DNA of 64,000 bases from Orenia metallireducens (GTDB taxonomy: Bacteria; Bacillota; Halanaerobiia; Halobacteroidales; Halobacteroidaceae): assembly GCF_001693735.1 (NCBI RefSeq), contig NZ_LWDV01000010.1, positions 492,552-556,551 on the forward strand, in the 5' to 3' direction. The position numbers and the translations under genes are program-made. The notes under the pieces are model-generated. The model did no database searches. It saw only the letters and a program-made list of their open reading frames with translations, and was not told the DNA's origin. Positions 9,781 to 19,471 of the stretch are shown here, in pieces; within the stretch, counting starts at the first letter, position 1, and every line of letters begins with the position of its first letter.

Positions 9781-9883
9781 TTGCCACGGATAAGCACAGA
9801 TTTTCACGGATTAAAACCAAATAATAATTATATTTTTTGTTAATCTTTTATCTGTATTTCATTTATACTAATCTGTGGCTAAC
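9781..9883. repeat. Imperfect palindromic intergenic repeat (CACGGAT/CACAGAT family)
   Basis: The left arm reads GCCACGGATAAGCACAGAT plus TTCACGGATTAAAAC; the right arm reads ATCTGTATTTCAT then ACTAATCTGTGGCTAAC, roughly its reverse complement around an AT-rich loop. Relatives lie at 50255-50367 and 55069-55218. It interrupts the thi operon between thiF and thiH, where it would form a long hairpin in the transcript. Confidence 0.7.
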
Positions 9884-9946
9884 TATTTCATTTCTTTTTC
9901 TTGTCCTATATAGTTAATAATTATTCATTACACATTATTAATGGCT

Positions 9947-11047
9947 TTATAATTGTTGCCAATCCTTAAAGACAGGTTGATAACCTCTATTTAACAATAA
10001 CTCCTTTATCTCTGCAACGGTTCTTTCATCAGAGATATCAAATTGTTTTACCCCTTTATCCTTAGCATATCCACCAACGGCTGTTGAAGACTCTGCTGAC
10101 ATCTTAGTAATACCTAAAGGTAATAGATTGTCTCTTAACTTATCACTCTCTCTAGTAGATAAGCTGATTCCTACACGTGGTAAAAATAATCTATAAGCTA
10201 GAATAATCTGTACCAAGGCAAGATCATCTACAATGGAATTTGATTGAAAAGAACCTAAATGGGGGCGTAACCTTGGCAAAGAAAGACTAATCTCAGTATC
10301 CATATAATTATTCTGAAGATAATTAGCATGTAAGCCAGCAAAAAAGGCCTCTTTTCTCCAATCATCAAGCCCTAATAACGGACCAATATTGACCCGTCTC
10401 ATCCCTGCTTGACAGCCCCGTTCTGGAGCATCTAATCTAAAGCGGTAGTTTTTCTTAGGTCCTGTAATATGTACCTCATCATAAATCTCTTCATTATAAG
10501 CCTCTTGGTAGATTGTTAGTCCATCAACCCCAGCTTCTACTAATTCCTTATACTCTTCAGTCTTCATTGGATAAACCTCAATAGCAATAGAAGAGAAGTA
10601 TTCTGTTAAAATCTTTATAGAGTCTTTGATATATGAAACTGGACTATGCTTTCTTGATTCACCTGTTAGCACTACTAAATCTTTAATCCCTTTATCCATA
10701 ATAGCCTTAGCCTCTTCTTCAACCTGATTTATAGTTAACTTATTCCTTTTAAATCCATTCTTAACACTAAAGCCACAATAAGCACATTGGTTAACACAAT
10801 AATTAGCCAAATAAAGGGGAACATATAAGAAGATAACCTTACCAAAGTTCTGAACTGTTAATTTATGAGCCTTCTGAGCCATCTCTTCTAAATAATCACT
10901 GGCTACTGGTGATAATAAGACTAAAAAGTCTTCCTCTCTCAATCTATCCTTAGCTAAGACCTTCTCTACATCATATTTAGTAACTTGAGCAAAAAAACTA
11001 TAGAAATCAATATTTTTTACTCTTTTATATTCTTCATAAAAACTCAT
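9947..11047 (-). CDS. thiH: 2-iminoacetate synthase (tyrosine lyase) ThiH
   Basis: Radical SAM enzyme cleaving tyrosine to dehydroglycine (2-iminoacetate) and p-cresol, supplying the glycine-derived part of the thiazole in anaerobes. The 4Fe-4S motif CVNQCAYC gives Cys ~84, 88 and 91, spaced CxxxCxxC. Further family blocks are [25 protein letters not shown], the GRR-like [16 protein letters not shown] and PRLRPHLG. At 366 residues it matches the usual length. It starts 2 bases after the thiG stop. ThiH rather than the oxygen-dependent ThiO agrees with an anaerobic organism. Confidence 0.96.
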   Translation of the reverse strand: MSFYEEYKRVKNIDFYSFFAQVTKYDVEKVLAKDRLREEDFLVLLSPVASDYLEEMAQKAHKLTVQNFGKVIFLYVPLYLANYCVNQCAYCGFSVKNGFKRNKLTINQVEEEAKAIMDKGIKDLVVLTGESRKHSPVSYIKDSIKILTEYFSSIAIEVYPMKTEEYKELVEAGVDGLTIYQEAYNEEIYDEVHITGPKKNYRFRLDAPERGCQAGMRRVNIGPLLGLDDWRKEAFFAGLHANYLQNNYMDTEISLSLPRLRPHLGSFQSNSIVDDLALVQIILAYRLFLPRVGISLSTRESDKLRDNLLPLGITKMSAESSTAVGGYAKDKGVKQFDISDERTVAEIKELLLNRGYQPVFKDWQQL

Positions 11048-11049
11048 GA

Positions 11050-11823
11050 CTACTCTCCTTTTAAGAATCCTGTTAATGGTGATGAAGCTGAAGCATAATC
11101 TTTGACTGCTCCTAATCCAGCTAGATAGGCTATTCTTCCTGCTTGAACTGCATAATCAAAGGCTTGTGCCATCTTCACTGGATCACTAGCTGTAGCAATA
11201 GCTGTATTAACCAGTACTGCATCTGCCCCCATCTCCATCGCTTCAGCAGCATGGGAAGGCTTTCCTATACCAGCATCTACAATTATTGGTAGATTAATTT
11301 CATCAATCAAGATTCTAATTAACTCTTTAGTCTTTAAACCCCTATTAGAACCAATTGGAGCCCCTAAAGGCATTACTGCTGCTGCACCTACCTCTTCTAA
11401 TCTCTTAGCTACCATTAAATCTGGACTAACATAAGGAAGTACAACAAAGCCTTCTTTAGCCAAAATCTCTGTTGCTTTAATCGTCTCTTGGTTATCTGGC
11501 ATTAGATACTTATTATCAGAAATCGCCTCAATCTTTATCCAGTTTCCACAACCTGCTGCCTTAGCAATTCTAGCTATTCTTACTACTTCCTCAGCCGTTC
11601 TAGCTCCAGAAGTATTAGGTAACAAAGTAAAGTTATCTGGAATATAATTAATCACATTCTCTTCTGGATTATCAAAATCAACTCTACGCAAAGCCATGGT
11701 CACTACTTGAGAGTTAGATGCTTCTAAAGTCTCTCTAATAACCTCCTTACTAGGAAATTTACCTGTTCCAGTGAACAATCTACTTTCTAACTCTACTCCA
11801 CCAATTATTAATTTATCTTCCAT
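11050..11823 (-). CDS. thiG: Thiazole synthase
   Basis: TIM-barrel enzyme that builds the thiazole phosphate ring from deoxyxylulose-5-P, iminoacetate and ThiS-thiocarboxylate. The Schiff-base Lys lies in NWIKIE (~101 counting from an upstream GTG); other blocks are [40 protein letters not shown] and [20 protein letters not shown]. The preferred start is the ATG at 11823, preceded by AGGAGGTG. Notably that ribosome site is made from the codons of the ThiS C-terminal Gly residues, so ThiS end and thiG start are fused functionally at DNA level. Confidence 0.96.
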   Translation of the reverse strand: MEDKLIIGGVELESRLFTGTGKFPSKEVIRETLEASNSQVVTMALRRVDFDNPEENVINYIPDNFTLLPNTSGARTAEEVVRIARIAKAAGCGNWIKIEAISDNKYLMPDNQETIKATEILAKEGFVVLPYVSPDLMVAKRLEEVGAAAVMPLGAPIGSNRGLKTKELIRILIDEINLPIIVDAGIGKPSHAAEAMEMGADAVLVNTAIATASDPVKMAQAFDYAVQAGRIAYLAGLGAVKDYASASSPLTGFLKGE

Positions 11824-11827
11824 TATT

Positions 11828-12028
11828 TCACCCACCTCCTACAAATCTAAGAACCTCTAAACTATCTTGATCCTTTAAAATAATATCTTCCCACTCTTCT
11901 CTACCAACAACTCTCTTGTTGTACTCAATTACTAAGCGGTCCAATTCAAGACCTTTGCATTCTAGAAATTCTGTCAGTTTTACTTTCTGCTCTAAAGTCT
12001 CTACTTGACCATTTATCTTTATCTTCAT
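11828..12028 (-). CDS. thiS: Sulfur carrier protein ThiS
   Basis: Ubiquitin-like sulfur carrier of 66 residues; its C-terminal Gly is adenylated by ThiF and converted to a thiocarboxylate that donates sulfur to the thiazole. The end reads LRFVGGG, the diagnostic Gly-Gly tail with one extra Gly. The ATG follows GGGAGGGAAAGG. It is the first gene behind the TPP riboswitch and its terminator, so the whole operon is repressed when thiamine pyrophosphate is abundant. The stop TGA lies four bases before the thiG ATG. Confidence 0.95.
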   Translation of the reverse strand: MKIKINGQVETLEQKVKLTEFLECKGLELDRLVIEYNKRVVGREEWEDIILKDQDSLEVLRFVGGG

Positions 12029-12050
12029 CCTTTCCCTCCCTTATAAAATA

Positions 12051-12080
12051 AAAATGCTCCCTACATAGGGAGCATTTTTT
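12051..12080 (-). terminator. Regulatory terminator of the TPP riboswitch
   Basis: Near-perfect hairpin ATGCTCCC-TATGTA-GGGAGCAT followed by a U-rich stretch, 22 bases before thiS. Its left arm GCUCCCUA can pair instead with UAGGGAAGC at the 3' end of the aptamer (one bulged A), giving a plausible antiterminator. TPP binding would sequester that aptamer strand and allow termination. Confidence 0.85.
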
Positions 12081-12120
12081 AGTAAAAAGCCTAATTCTAT
12101 TATTAAGCTTATCTATCTAA

Positions 12121-12340
12121 ATCCGCTTCCCTACGCTGGTATTAACCAGATCAGGTTGAAGAGTTGGAGATAAAGTGAGTTCTTAGTTTCAGGGGGAGTT
12201 TTTTATCTCCCATTGAAACTTAGTAGAACCAATCCAGGACCATAGTGCTTCTTTATCTTCCACTTAGTAGAAGTGGGAGTTTTAGAAGCACTTAGGTATC
12301 GGATAAATCTCCTCTCAGCCTATAACTTAGGCACCCCTAG
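12121..12340 (-). promoter_or_regulatory. TPP riboswitch (THI element) with a large internal insertion
   Basis: Reading the minus strand, the 5' half has AGGGGTGCC-TAAGT-TATAGGCTGAGAGG (12340-12310), with the P3 stem GCCTA/TAGGC and the CTGAGA core. The 3' half has AACCTGATCTGGTTAA, then TACCAGCGTAGGGAAG (12157-12126), the pyrophosphate-sensing arm. In typical TPP riboswitches the two halves are almost adjacent (about 100 nt in all); here ~130-140 nt separate them. The insert contains two hairpins: 12244-12292 (AGTGCTTCT/AGAAGCACT with inner CCACTT/AAGTGG) and 12185-12220 (AGTTTCA/TGAAACT with inner GGGAG/CTCCC). It controls thiSGHFE. Confidence 0.95.
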
Positions 12341-12369
12341 CTTTATATTCTATTGTAACCTTATTATAA

Positions 12370-12398
12370 ATTATATCTACTTTAAAACTTTATTTCAA
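12370..12398 (-). promoter_or_regulatory. Sigma-A type promoter of the thi operon
   Basis: On the minus strand TTGAAA (12398-12393) and TATAAT (12375-12370) are separated by exactly 17 bases. They lie ~30 bases upstream of the TPP riboswitch, so transcription would begin just before the aptamer. Confidence 0.8.
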
Positions 12399-12421
12399 TA
12401 ACTTAACCCAAATATAACAGA

Positions 12422-14083
12422 TTATTTTTTCAATCTATTGTTAGCTTCTACTACCTGATTGATAGCCTCTAATTGTTCTTGAGAAACTTCCGACCCTTCT
12501 TTAATCTTAAAGTATAAATTAGTAATTGCGTGAGTTACCTCAGTCATTAAATCCTTTATCTTTTCAGCTGAATTTAAAGTCTCTTCAGTTTGAGCAGAGA
12601 CCTCTTCACTAGAAGCTGAAATCTCTTCAACTACTGAGCTGAGTTGTTCACTAGAGATAACCTGATTTTCAGAAGAAGACATCACCGCTTTCATCTTCTC
12701 TTCAACTTGATTTGACAATCTATTGATTTCATCAAAAATATCTATAATGCTCTCCTGAGAGCTATCTTTAGACTTACTCATTACAGCAACAGCGGCTTCT
12801 ACAACCCCTTCAATCTCTTGAGTAATACCTTTAACCTCTTTGGTAGCCTCTATACTTTCAGTTGCTAATGCCTTAATCTCTTCTGCTACCACAGCAAATC
12901 CTCTGCCATGCTCACCAGCCCTTGCAGCTTCAATAGCAGCATTTAGAGCCAATAAATTCGTCTGATCTGTGATTTGCATAATCCTATCAGAGATTTTTCC
13001 TATCTTATCAGCACTTCTTCTTAACTCTTGCATTGTATCAGCAGTTTTATGAACAATTCTAGTTCCTGACTCTATCTTCTGACTTGTATTCTCTATACTC
13101 TGATAAGTATCTTTACCTGCATTGGAAATCAGCTTAGCCTGTTGAGATAATTTGTTAACCCCTCCTTGCACCTCTTGTAAAGATACTGTTACTTTTTCTA
13201 CAGCTGTAGCTACTTCGACATTTCCAGAAATTAAATCTTTAATCACAGCAAAAGCTTGAGTAATCTCATTATCGACCTCATCAGCAATCGCTTCCATCTC
13301 TTGAGATGTATCAGTTACAGTCTTTACTTTACTAGCAGCATCTTTTGTCCTTTTCTTAATTATAGCAGTTAAATTGCTAACCCCATAAGAGATAACAACT
13401 CCTAATATAACTCCAATAAAAAGACTCAACATCACTATTACGATTACCCTCTTTTTTATACCATCAGCATAATCTATAACCTTTCTAATATTTTCATCCA
13501 ACTTATTCCAAACCATCTTGTTTAAATCATTATTAGCTATATTCATACCTAACATAAGTTGACCATCTATCGTTTTTAATTGCATCTTTCTTTGATTCTC
13601 TAGCTTGTCACTAATTATCAACTCATCAGTTTTAGCCTTAAATTCTGAATTCAAAGCAGCAATCTTATCTAACTTATCTTTCATCTCTTCGTCTTTTATA
13701 TGTTCTCCCAACTCATTAACATATTTCTCTAGAAGCCCATTATCGTTAAATAATTTTAAAGTATTAGTACCCATTAAATCAATATACCAGCGATAAATAT
13801 TAATCTGTTTTATCATCGATTCTTTAGAAATTTGAGAATTTAATTTAACAACAGGTATTACATCGTCTTCTATTTCATTAACTCTTTGACTAATCTGATT
13901 TGTGTTGTACCAAATTATTCCTCCCGTTAATAGACTAACTATTATCAATAACAGAAATCCTACTTGAACCTGTCTAACAATTGTCGTACTAGCTAATATC
14001 TTGGTCAAATAATTTACTAAGCTTTTGACAATTTTATTATCCTTTATCTTCAACTTCTTTATAAGTTGTTTTAATTTATTCAT
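12422..14083 (-). CDS. Methyl-accepting chemotaxis protein
   Basis: Membrane chemoreceptor of 553 residues. Order: short cytoplasmic basic N-terminus, TM1 (~40-58), a periplasmic four-helix-type sensor (~60-210), TM2 (~211-231), then a long coiled-coil signalling region. The highly conserved hairpin tip includes [19 protein letters not shown] and [14 protein letters not shown] (~370-405), the CheA/CheW contact. The sensor has no recognisable ligand motif. A CheW gene lies ~11 kb away at 24651, and no other chemotaxis genes are in the window, so this is a dispersed receptor. Confidence 0.95.
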   Translation of the reverse strand: MNKLKQLIKKLKIKDNKIVKSLVNYLTKILASTTIVRQVQVGFLLLIIVSLLTGGIIWYNTNQISQRVNEIEDDVIPVVKLNSQISKESMIKQINIYRWYIDLMGTNTLKLFNDNGLLEKYVNELGEHIKDEEMKDKLDKIAALNSEFKAKTDELIISDKLENQRKMQLKTIDGQLMLGMNIANNDLNKMVWNKLDENIRKVIDYADGIKKRVIVIVMLSLFIGVILGVVISYGVSNLTAIIKKRTKDAASKVKTVTDTSQEMEAIADEVDNEITQAFAVIKDLISGNVEVATAVEKVTVSLQEVQGGVNKLSQQAKLISNAGKDTYQSIENTSQKIESGTRIVHKTADTMQELRRSADKIGKISDRIMQITDQTNLLALNAAIEAARAGEHGRGFAVVAEEIKALATESIEATKEVKGITQEIEGVVEAAVAVMSKSKDSSQESIIDIFDEINRLSNQVEEKMKAVMSSSENQVISSEQLSSVVEEISASSEEVSAQTEETLNSAEKIKDLMTEVTHAITNLYFKIKEGSEVSQEQLEAINQVVEANNRLKK

Positions 14084-14542
14084 AATTTACCCTTCCTTTA
14101 TATTAATTTTATAAGATCTGTCGGTCTAGTCCATTAAAATCCTATTAAACTCACTAATTCTTACAACTATCTGCTTTCTATACTTTTAAACCTTGATTTA
14201 AAAGACTGATGATAAAACTAACATAGCTATCACAAATTATCATATAAGAAAATCCTCTACAAATAAATTACCTAAAGTAAGCTAAATTATTATAAAAAAT
14301 TTTATTATGTTAAATCAAGAAATCTTATAAGCAGAACTAAAACCCATCATTCTTTATTAAATTATAAGACTATATACTAATAAAATTTAACTTCTGCTAC
14401 CAATTTCAGAATTCATCTTTTACTTAATATTATTCTATTATTAATCTATAAATCCTCCAAGATATAGATATTTATTAAAAAATTATATAAAATAATATAA
14501 TGCTTTATTCTACAAATTTAGTTACTATCCTATCACAAACAA
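14084..14542. other. AT-rich intergenic region
   Basis: About 460 bases between the chemoreceptor start and the terminator of the radical SAM gene. Very AT-rich with no open frame, repeat or RNA signature that I could support. It presumably holds the chemoreceptor promoter. Confidence 0.4.
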
Positions 14543-14583
14543 AATAAGTGTGAGTATCTTGTATCAAGTTCTACTCACACTTA
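14543..14583 (-). terminator. Terminator after the radical SAM gene
   Basis: Strong 13-bp stem ATAAGTGTGAGTA/TACTCACACTTAT with a small inner CTTG/CAAG pairing, followed on the minus strand by TTTTGTTTG. It lies ~60 bases after the stop at 14645. Confidence 0.8.
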
Positions 14584-14644
14584 TACTAATATTCTACATC
14601 ATCACTATTACAATTTTTCCTATTAATATATATTACTAGAAATA

Positions 14645-16399
14645 TTAAATCTTAATCTCTTTAAACAGCGCTTTATTAAATAAAGTTGACTCATTATAAT
14701 AATTAAAGAGAATTACTGTATAATCTTCTTCTACATCTACAGTAAAGCCATCAATAACATTTAAAATATTGTACTTAAAGGTCTCAATCTGAATCTGCCG
14801 TTGTATCTGTCTAGAGCTTAAGTCAATTAGCTCTGGTAGATGTTCTTTAATCATCTGTTCATCATTGACAAAATCTTTAAATTTAGATTTATAATCTTCA
14901 ATCTCATATTTATTTAAGAAATCTGGCAGATCTACCTTCCTTCTTCCTAATAATAGATCAAATTTTAATAGCTCATCAAAAAGATCCTCTTTAGCCTGAC
15001 AATATTCTCGATAAAATTCCTGTAAGTACTCATATAAACTCTCTAGCTTATGAGAATATCTATAATATCCCTTCTTCTCCCAAAATTCAGCCAAAGATTC
15101 ATACATATCAAAAGGGGTATCATAAAAGTTTTTTTCAATAAATTCAATACTATAATCAAAGTGATGGGAATTGCCAAATGTCTCTAATACCTCTTCTATC
15201 ATCTTCAATTTTAACATCTGACTATAACTTAGCTCTTTACTTGCTAAGACTTCATAAGGTGGCATTGGAGTATAAACATATTCATACTCTCTCTCTCTTA
15301 CACGTAAGCCAGAGCCCTTAATTAACTTTAAAAATCCTAGCTGCAATCTTCCTGGCCTAAGGTTATAGACATCATTAAAAGAATTTCTAAAACTCTGATA
15401 ATCCTCTTTTGGTAATCCAGCAATTAAATCCAAGTGTAAGTGAATATTCTCAGGTTCAAATAGTCTTTTAACCACTTCACTTAATCGTTCAAAATTCATC
15501 TTCCGATCAATTAACTCTAAGGTTTCTAAATTGGTAGACTGTACACCAATCTCAAACTGGAAGTATCCCTTAGGTACCTTAGCTAAAAACTCAATTACTT
15601 CATCACTCAATAAATCTGCTGTTATTTCAAAATGGAAGTTCATCTCATGGTCATCGGGCTTATTCTCTAATAAGAACTTAAAAATCTCTAAAGCCCGGCT
15701 TTGATTACAGTTAAAGGTTCTATCAACAAACTTAACCTGTTTAACCTTAGCCTTGATAAATTTCAACAACTCTCTTTTTACCCTCTCTAAAGAAAAATAT
15801 CTCACTGAAGATAAGGTGGATGACAAGCAATATTGGCAGTTAAAAGGGCATCCACGATTAGATTCAAAGTAGATTATTTTATTCTCTAACCCTTCCATAC
15901 TCTTATATGGAGAAGGTATCTCGTCTAGATCATCGATTACGGGACGAGGATTATTCTTGATAATCTTATCATCTTCTCTATAAACTAAACCTTTTACTGT
16001 AGCTAAATCTCCATCTTTACTTAACTTGTCCAAAAACTCTTTAAAGGTAATCTCGCCCTCACCACAGATAATATAATCAACTGCATAGTTCTCTTCCATT
16101 GTTTTAACTGGGTCAAAGGATACCTCTGGTCCTCCCAATAAAATCTTTACTTCTGGCTGTACCTTCTTTAAAAGGCTGACAACCTCTAAAATCTGTTCTA
16201 TATTCCAGATATAACAAGAAAATGCAATAATATCAGCCTGCTGCCGATAAAGCTCAGCTACAACATCATCACTATGCTGATTAATTGTATACTCCTCTAA
16301 AATAATATCAAAGTCATCCTCACAATAGCTTTTGATATATCTTAAAGCTAGGGATGAATGTATGTATTTAGAATTTAATGTAGTAAGTAAGGTTTTCAT
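14645..16399 (-). CDS. B12-binding-domain radical SAM protein (DUF4080 type)
   Basis: 584 residues. The N-terminal cobalamin-binding-like Rossmann domain (~1-140) includes DIIAFSCYIWN and ILLGGPEVSFDP; it lacks an obvious DxHxxG cobalamin His motif, as is usual for many radical SAM proteins of this type. The radical SAM core (~170-380) has CPFNCQYC with Cys ~184, 188, 191. A C-terminal helical region (~400-584) matches what is annotated as DUF4080 in anaerobes. Members are predicted SAM-dependent methyl or radical transferases; the substrate is unknown and the neighbours give no clue. It stands as a single-gene unit with its own terminator. Confidence 0.85.
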   Translation of the reverse strand: MKTLLTTLNSKYIHSSLALRYIKSYCEDDFDIILEEYTINQHSDDVVAELYRQQADIIAFSCYIWNIEQILEVVSLLKKVQPEVKILLGGPEVSFDPVKTMEENYAVDYIICGEGEITFKEFLDKLSKDGDLATVKGLVYREDDKIIKNNPRPVIDDLDEIPSPYKSMEGLENKIIYFESNRGCPFNCQYCLSSTLSSVRYFSLERVKRELLKFIKAKVKQVKFVDRTFNCNQSRALEIFKFLLENKPDDHEMNFHFEITADLLSDEVIEFLAKVPKGYFQFEIGVQSTNLETLELIDRKMNFERLSEVVKRLFEPENIHLHLDLIAGLPKEDYQSFRNSFNDVYNLRPGRLQLGFLKLIKGSGLRVREREYEYVYTPMPPYEVLASKELSYSQMLKLKMIEEVLETFGNSHHFDYSIEFIEKNFYDTPFDMYESLAEFWEKKGYYRYSHKLESLYEYLQEFYREYCQAKEDLFDELLKFDLLLGRRKVDLPDFLNKYEIEDYKSKFKDFVNDEQMIKEHLPELIDLSSRQIQRQIQIETFKYNILNVIDGFTVDVEEDYTVILFNYYNESTLFNKALFKEIKI

Positions 16400-16865
16400 A
16401 TTGATAACTCCTTTATTATAGTTTACAGTGTACAGTTAAGGTCTTTAAAAACCGAAGAAAATTTCTGTTTGAATGAAATAAAAATTGAGCTGAAATTTAG
16501 AGTCTAATCAAATTTTAAATAAGGAATATGATTAATGATAATAATTAGCACTTTGGTGGCTAAGTTAGTGGGCTTTGCCACGGAAAGTCTTGATCGGGTT
16601 TACCACGAAGGGTTTGCTTTTTAAACCCGTAGGTTAGACTCGTAGGTACATTTTCTTCTTGATTGGGTTTACCACGAAGAGTTTTTGTTCTGGGCTGCCC
16701 TTGCCACGAAAGGGTTGCTTTATAACCCCTGAAGGTAAAACTCGTAGGTTTGGCTAGATTTTCATCAATGAAAAACGTAACCCGCCCTTAGGCGGAATTG
16801 CTTGACTTTAAACTTTAGATTATAAGAATTAAAATGATTTGTCAATTAATTATTTATTACAACTT
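16400..16865. repeat. Partial copy of the long dispersed repeat
   Basis: Between 16553 and 16792 the sequence repeats modules found at 21509-21864 and 39177-39587: TTTACCACGAAGGGTTTG then AAACCCGTAGGTTAGA, and TTGCCACGAAAGGGTT then TAACCCCTGAAGGTA, each a small hairpin (GGGTTT/AAACCC). The flanks differ from the other copies, so this looks like a rearranged or truncated member. AATTAAGGTCTTTAAAAA-like text at its left is also shared with the 39-kb copy. No open frame of note. Confidence 0.65.
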
Positions 16866-16897
16866 AAAAAAACCCCTACTTGTACAAGTAGGGGTTT
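16866..16897 (-). terminator. Terminator after the CBS protein gene
   Basis: Perfect palindrome AAACCCCTACTTGTACAAGT continuing to AGGGGTTT, followed on the minus strand by seven T residues. It lies just below the stop of the CBS-domain gene. Confidence 0.85.
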
Positions 16898-16909
16898 AAG
16901 TTAAATATA

Positions 16910-17335
16910 CTATTTCTGAGGTTTACTTGGAACAGAAATACTTGATAATGCATTACCTGCTTCCATATCACTCTTATCTTGTACAGCTAAATCTCCTAAA
17001 GCAACAATACCCACTAGGTTTCCATTCTCAACAATTGGTAATCGTCTAATTTGGTTTTCTGCCATCAGCTGAGCAGCCTCCTCTACACTCATTTCAGGAT
17101 TACCATAAACCAAATTACTAGACATACAATTTTGTACTTGATCATTAGCATTTCCATTTACAGCAGTATTACGTATAGCAATGTCACGATCTGTGATAAT
17201 ACCTACAGGTTGAGCTCCATTAGTAACTGGAACAGCACCTACATTAAGATTTTTCATAATCTGTGCTGCTTCATTTACAGTAGAGTTAGGAGCAACAGTG
17301 GATACATCACTAGTCATAATATCTCTGATTTGCAT
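16910..17335 (-). CDS. Tandem CBS-domain protein
   Basis: About 141 residues made of two CBS domains and little else. CBS1 runs MQIRDIMTSDVSTVAPN...NVGAVPVTNG...GIITDRDIAIR; CBS2 covers CMSSNLVYGNPEMSV...NQIRRLPIVENG...GIVALGDLAV. This family (YhcV/HrpA-like) typically binds adenine nucleotides and acts as an energy or stress sensor; no enzyme domain is attached. The start is taken as the ATG at 17335, because the earlier ATG codons overlap the AGGAGG ribosome site. The C-terminal ~15 residues are a disordered Ser/Pro tail. It is monocistronic, with a strong terminator. Confidence 0.9.
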   Translation of the reverse strand: MQIRDIMTSDVSTVAPNSTVNEAAQIMKNLNVGAVPVTNGAQPVGIITDRDIAIRNTAVNGNANDQVQNCMSSNLVYGNPEMSVEEAAQLMAENQIRRLPIVENGNLVGIVALGDLAVQDKSDMEAGNALSSISVPSKPQK

Positions 17336-17415
17336 ATTAATTATCATCCTCCTTTTCAAGGTTAGGATATGTAATTAGAGTTTTTTTAATTCTAAATAAA
17401 GCAAATGTTTAACAG

Positions 17416-17955
17416 TTAAATCTTGCCTGTTTTATTTAGCAATAAAACCATAGCAAAAAGAAAGATTTCTATAATTGTTAAAATTGTCGGAATTGATGGA
17501 TAGGTAAAGAGATTAATATAACTGGTAAAATAAATGGCTTATAAGTGTCTGCTTTTGTAATTTGAGCTATTCCCAAACTACTGGCCCATATTAAGTTAGC
17601 TACTGTCATTATTCCTGCTCCCATACTCATTATTACCCATAATATTTCTAAACACTGTAGGAAATCTCCTATTTTTATTATTCTCATAAACTGCAAACTA
17701 ATAAAAGGCGCATTTTTTGAGAGTTGAATTCCAAAGTTTGCAACTATACTTATAAGTAGTAATACTACTATAAAAGAACCTATACCGCTAGCAACAAACT
17801 TCGCTAATAAACCATTCTCTACTTTATTACAAATAGGAATATACATTCCCATCATAGTACAGATACCTAAGTAGCTCAAAAAAAAGAACTTCCTTTTAAG
17901 ATGGGAATTATTCCATTATTAAGTTGGGGTTGAAGCAGGCCAAAATTGGCAGTTT
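17416..17955 (-). pseudogene. Remnant of a GerAB-type spore germination permease
   Basis: Hydrophobic fragment resembling the C-terminal half of GerAB/GerKB germination permeases (APC superfamily), which in spore formers sense germinants in the spore inner membrane. The main readable block (17879-17478) contains SKNAPFISLQFMRIIKIGDF and AAGIMTVANL-like helices. Upstream NNGIIPILKGSS is out of frame by one base at a run of eight T residues (~17885). Downstream a second shift near 17495 restores PTILTIIEIFLFAMVLLLNK and a natural stop at 17416. The N-terminal half is gone, replaced at ~17960 by an EamA gene fragment. It indicates a sporulating ancestry. Confidence 0.7.
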
Positions 17956-17960
17956 GTAAA

Positions 17961-18460
17961 TTAAGAAGAAATAACTTGAATTAAACCATAGATTATTCCT
18001 GTTATACCTTCTGAGTCTATATCCTTATTAGGACCTAAAATCATAATAAATATCCCCAATACTCCTAAGCTTAAAGATATAGCCCCCCTCATATTTAACC
18101 TCTCTTTTAAAAACAAAATTGATAGTAACACAACCAAAGCTGGTGAAGTATAATAACTTAAAGTAGCATTAGCAACACTTGTATTCTCAATTGCTTGGAA
18201 GAAGAATAACCAGTTAAGAGATAGCACTATTCCAGAAGCTACTACCAAATATTTATTATTCCCTTTTAAAGATATCATTAACTTATTTTTATAAACTGAT
18301 ATAAGTAATAAAGATCAGAAAGCAAAAGATACTCTATAGAAAACGATTATCTCTGAAAGATAAGGAATCCAACGTACAAACAATCCAATACTCCCCCAGA
18401 CTAACATAGCAATTATAATAAATAAGTATCCAACCTATCTTTATTTAACAAAGTATAATC
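17961..18460 (-). pseudogene. Remnant of an EamA/DMT-family exporter
   Basis: N-terminal half of a drug/metabolite transporter (10-TM EamA superfamily). Readable text includes MLVWGSIGLFVRWIPYL, EIIVFYRVSFAF, a TGA stop (~18316), then SLLLISVYKNKLMISLKGNN and FFQAIENTSVANATLSYYTS, the typical EamA mid-domain motif. A one-base shift near 18430 separates a plausible start (LLNKDRLDTYL) from this frame. The coding text ends at 17961, where the sequence passes directly into germination-permease remnant, so a deletion appears to have joined two dead genes. Confidence 0.75.
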
Positions 18461-18473
18461 CCCCTTTACTAGA

Positions 18474-19400
18474 CTACAATAGATATACTATTAAGGGGAT
18501 AGTTAAAACTGATAACAATGTACTTAGAAATACCCCTTCAGAAGCTAAAGCAGCATCACCACCAAACTCTTGAGCAAAGATAGCCGTATTAGCAGCAGCA
18601 GGCATCCCAGTTAAGATTACTGATACACCTAAAACCAATGAATTTAATTCTATAGGTAATGCTTTTAAGATAGCTAGTACACCAATAGGCAATATAATTA
18701 ATCTAATTAAACTAATAACCCACAGCTTCCAATTATAAAAGATATCTGTCACCTTAACCTGCGCCAAAATAGAACCTACCACTAACATCGATAAAGGTGT
18801 CGTAGAATGTCCTAATATCTCTAAGGTCTCTGAAATAGATACAGGTAACTTAATTGAAAATACAAATAATAAGAAGCCAATTCCTACAGATATAATTCCA
18901 GGATTGAATAGCTCATCAAAATTAATCCCTTTATCTTCCTGATGGCTACGACTCATAATCATTACCCCTAAAGTCCAGATTAATACATTAAAGACTAGAT
19001 TATAAATTGCTGCTAAAAATAATCCTTCAGAACCAAAGATAACGTCAACTACAGGATAACCCATAAACCCTGCATTAGAAAATATTAAGATAAATTGAAA
19101 GATATCGCGCTCTTTATCTGTAGTTGGCAAAAAACGAATCACTAAATAAGAGAATAAAATCATAATTATATAGATACCCAAAGTTATTATAAATACATTT
19201 CTTAGATTACTTAAACGTTCTAAAGTAAAATCATAATTCATAGAATCAATAATTAAAGCCGGTAAAGTTAAATAGATAATAACATTAGTTAAATTCTTAC
19301 TAAGATGATCATCAACAACCTTTAGTCTTTTAATAACAAAACCTGATAAAAGAAGAAAAAACAGAATTAACGTCTGATTAAATACTGTAGAAAAATTCAC
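18474..19400 (-). CDS. AEC-family (auxin efflux carrier-type) transporter
   Basis: Inner-membrane protein of about 308 residues with ~10 hydrophobic helices in two five-helix halves. Family features include the N-terminal FFLLLSGFVIKRLKVVDDH, ATVIIYLTLPAL-like helix (NVIIYLTLPALII), SNAGFMGYPVVDVIFG (~120) and the C-terminal GMPAAANTAIFAQEFGGDAA. Bacterial members move malate, other carboxylates or amino acids; the substrate here is unknown. The start is probably the GTG at 19400, after AAGGGTGG. It is divergent from the plus-strand gene at 19552, sharing a ~150-base promoter region. Confidence 0.9.
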   Translation of the reverse strand: MNFSTVFNQTLILFFLLLSGFVIKRLKVVDDHLSKNLTNVIIYLTLPALIIDSMNYDFTLERLSNLRNVFIITLGIYIIMILFSYLVIRFLPTTDKERDIFQFILIFSNAGFMGYPVVDVIFGSEGLFLAAIYNLVFNVLIWTLGVMIMSRSHQEDKGINFDELFNPGIISVGIGFLLFVFSIKLPVSISETLEILGHSTTPLSMLVVGSILAQVKVTDIFYNWKLWVISLIRLIILPIGVLAILKALPIELNSLVLGVSVILTGMPAAANTAIFAQEFGGDAALASEGVFLSTLLSVLTIPLIVYLL

Positions 19401-19471
19401 TTTAACCACCCTTTCTAAATTTTAATTGATAAAACAATCTCATAATGGAATCAGTAACTACATATATTATA

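Noticed and set aside
17051-17365. Plus-strand 104-residue ORF over the CBS protein gene
   Set aside because: Antisense of a well-conserved CBS pair; composition rich in Ile/Ser/His/Tyr typical of reverse-strand reading.
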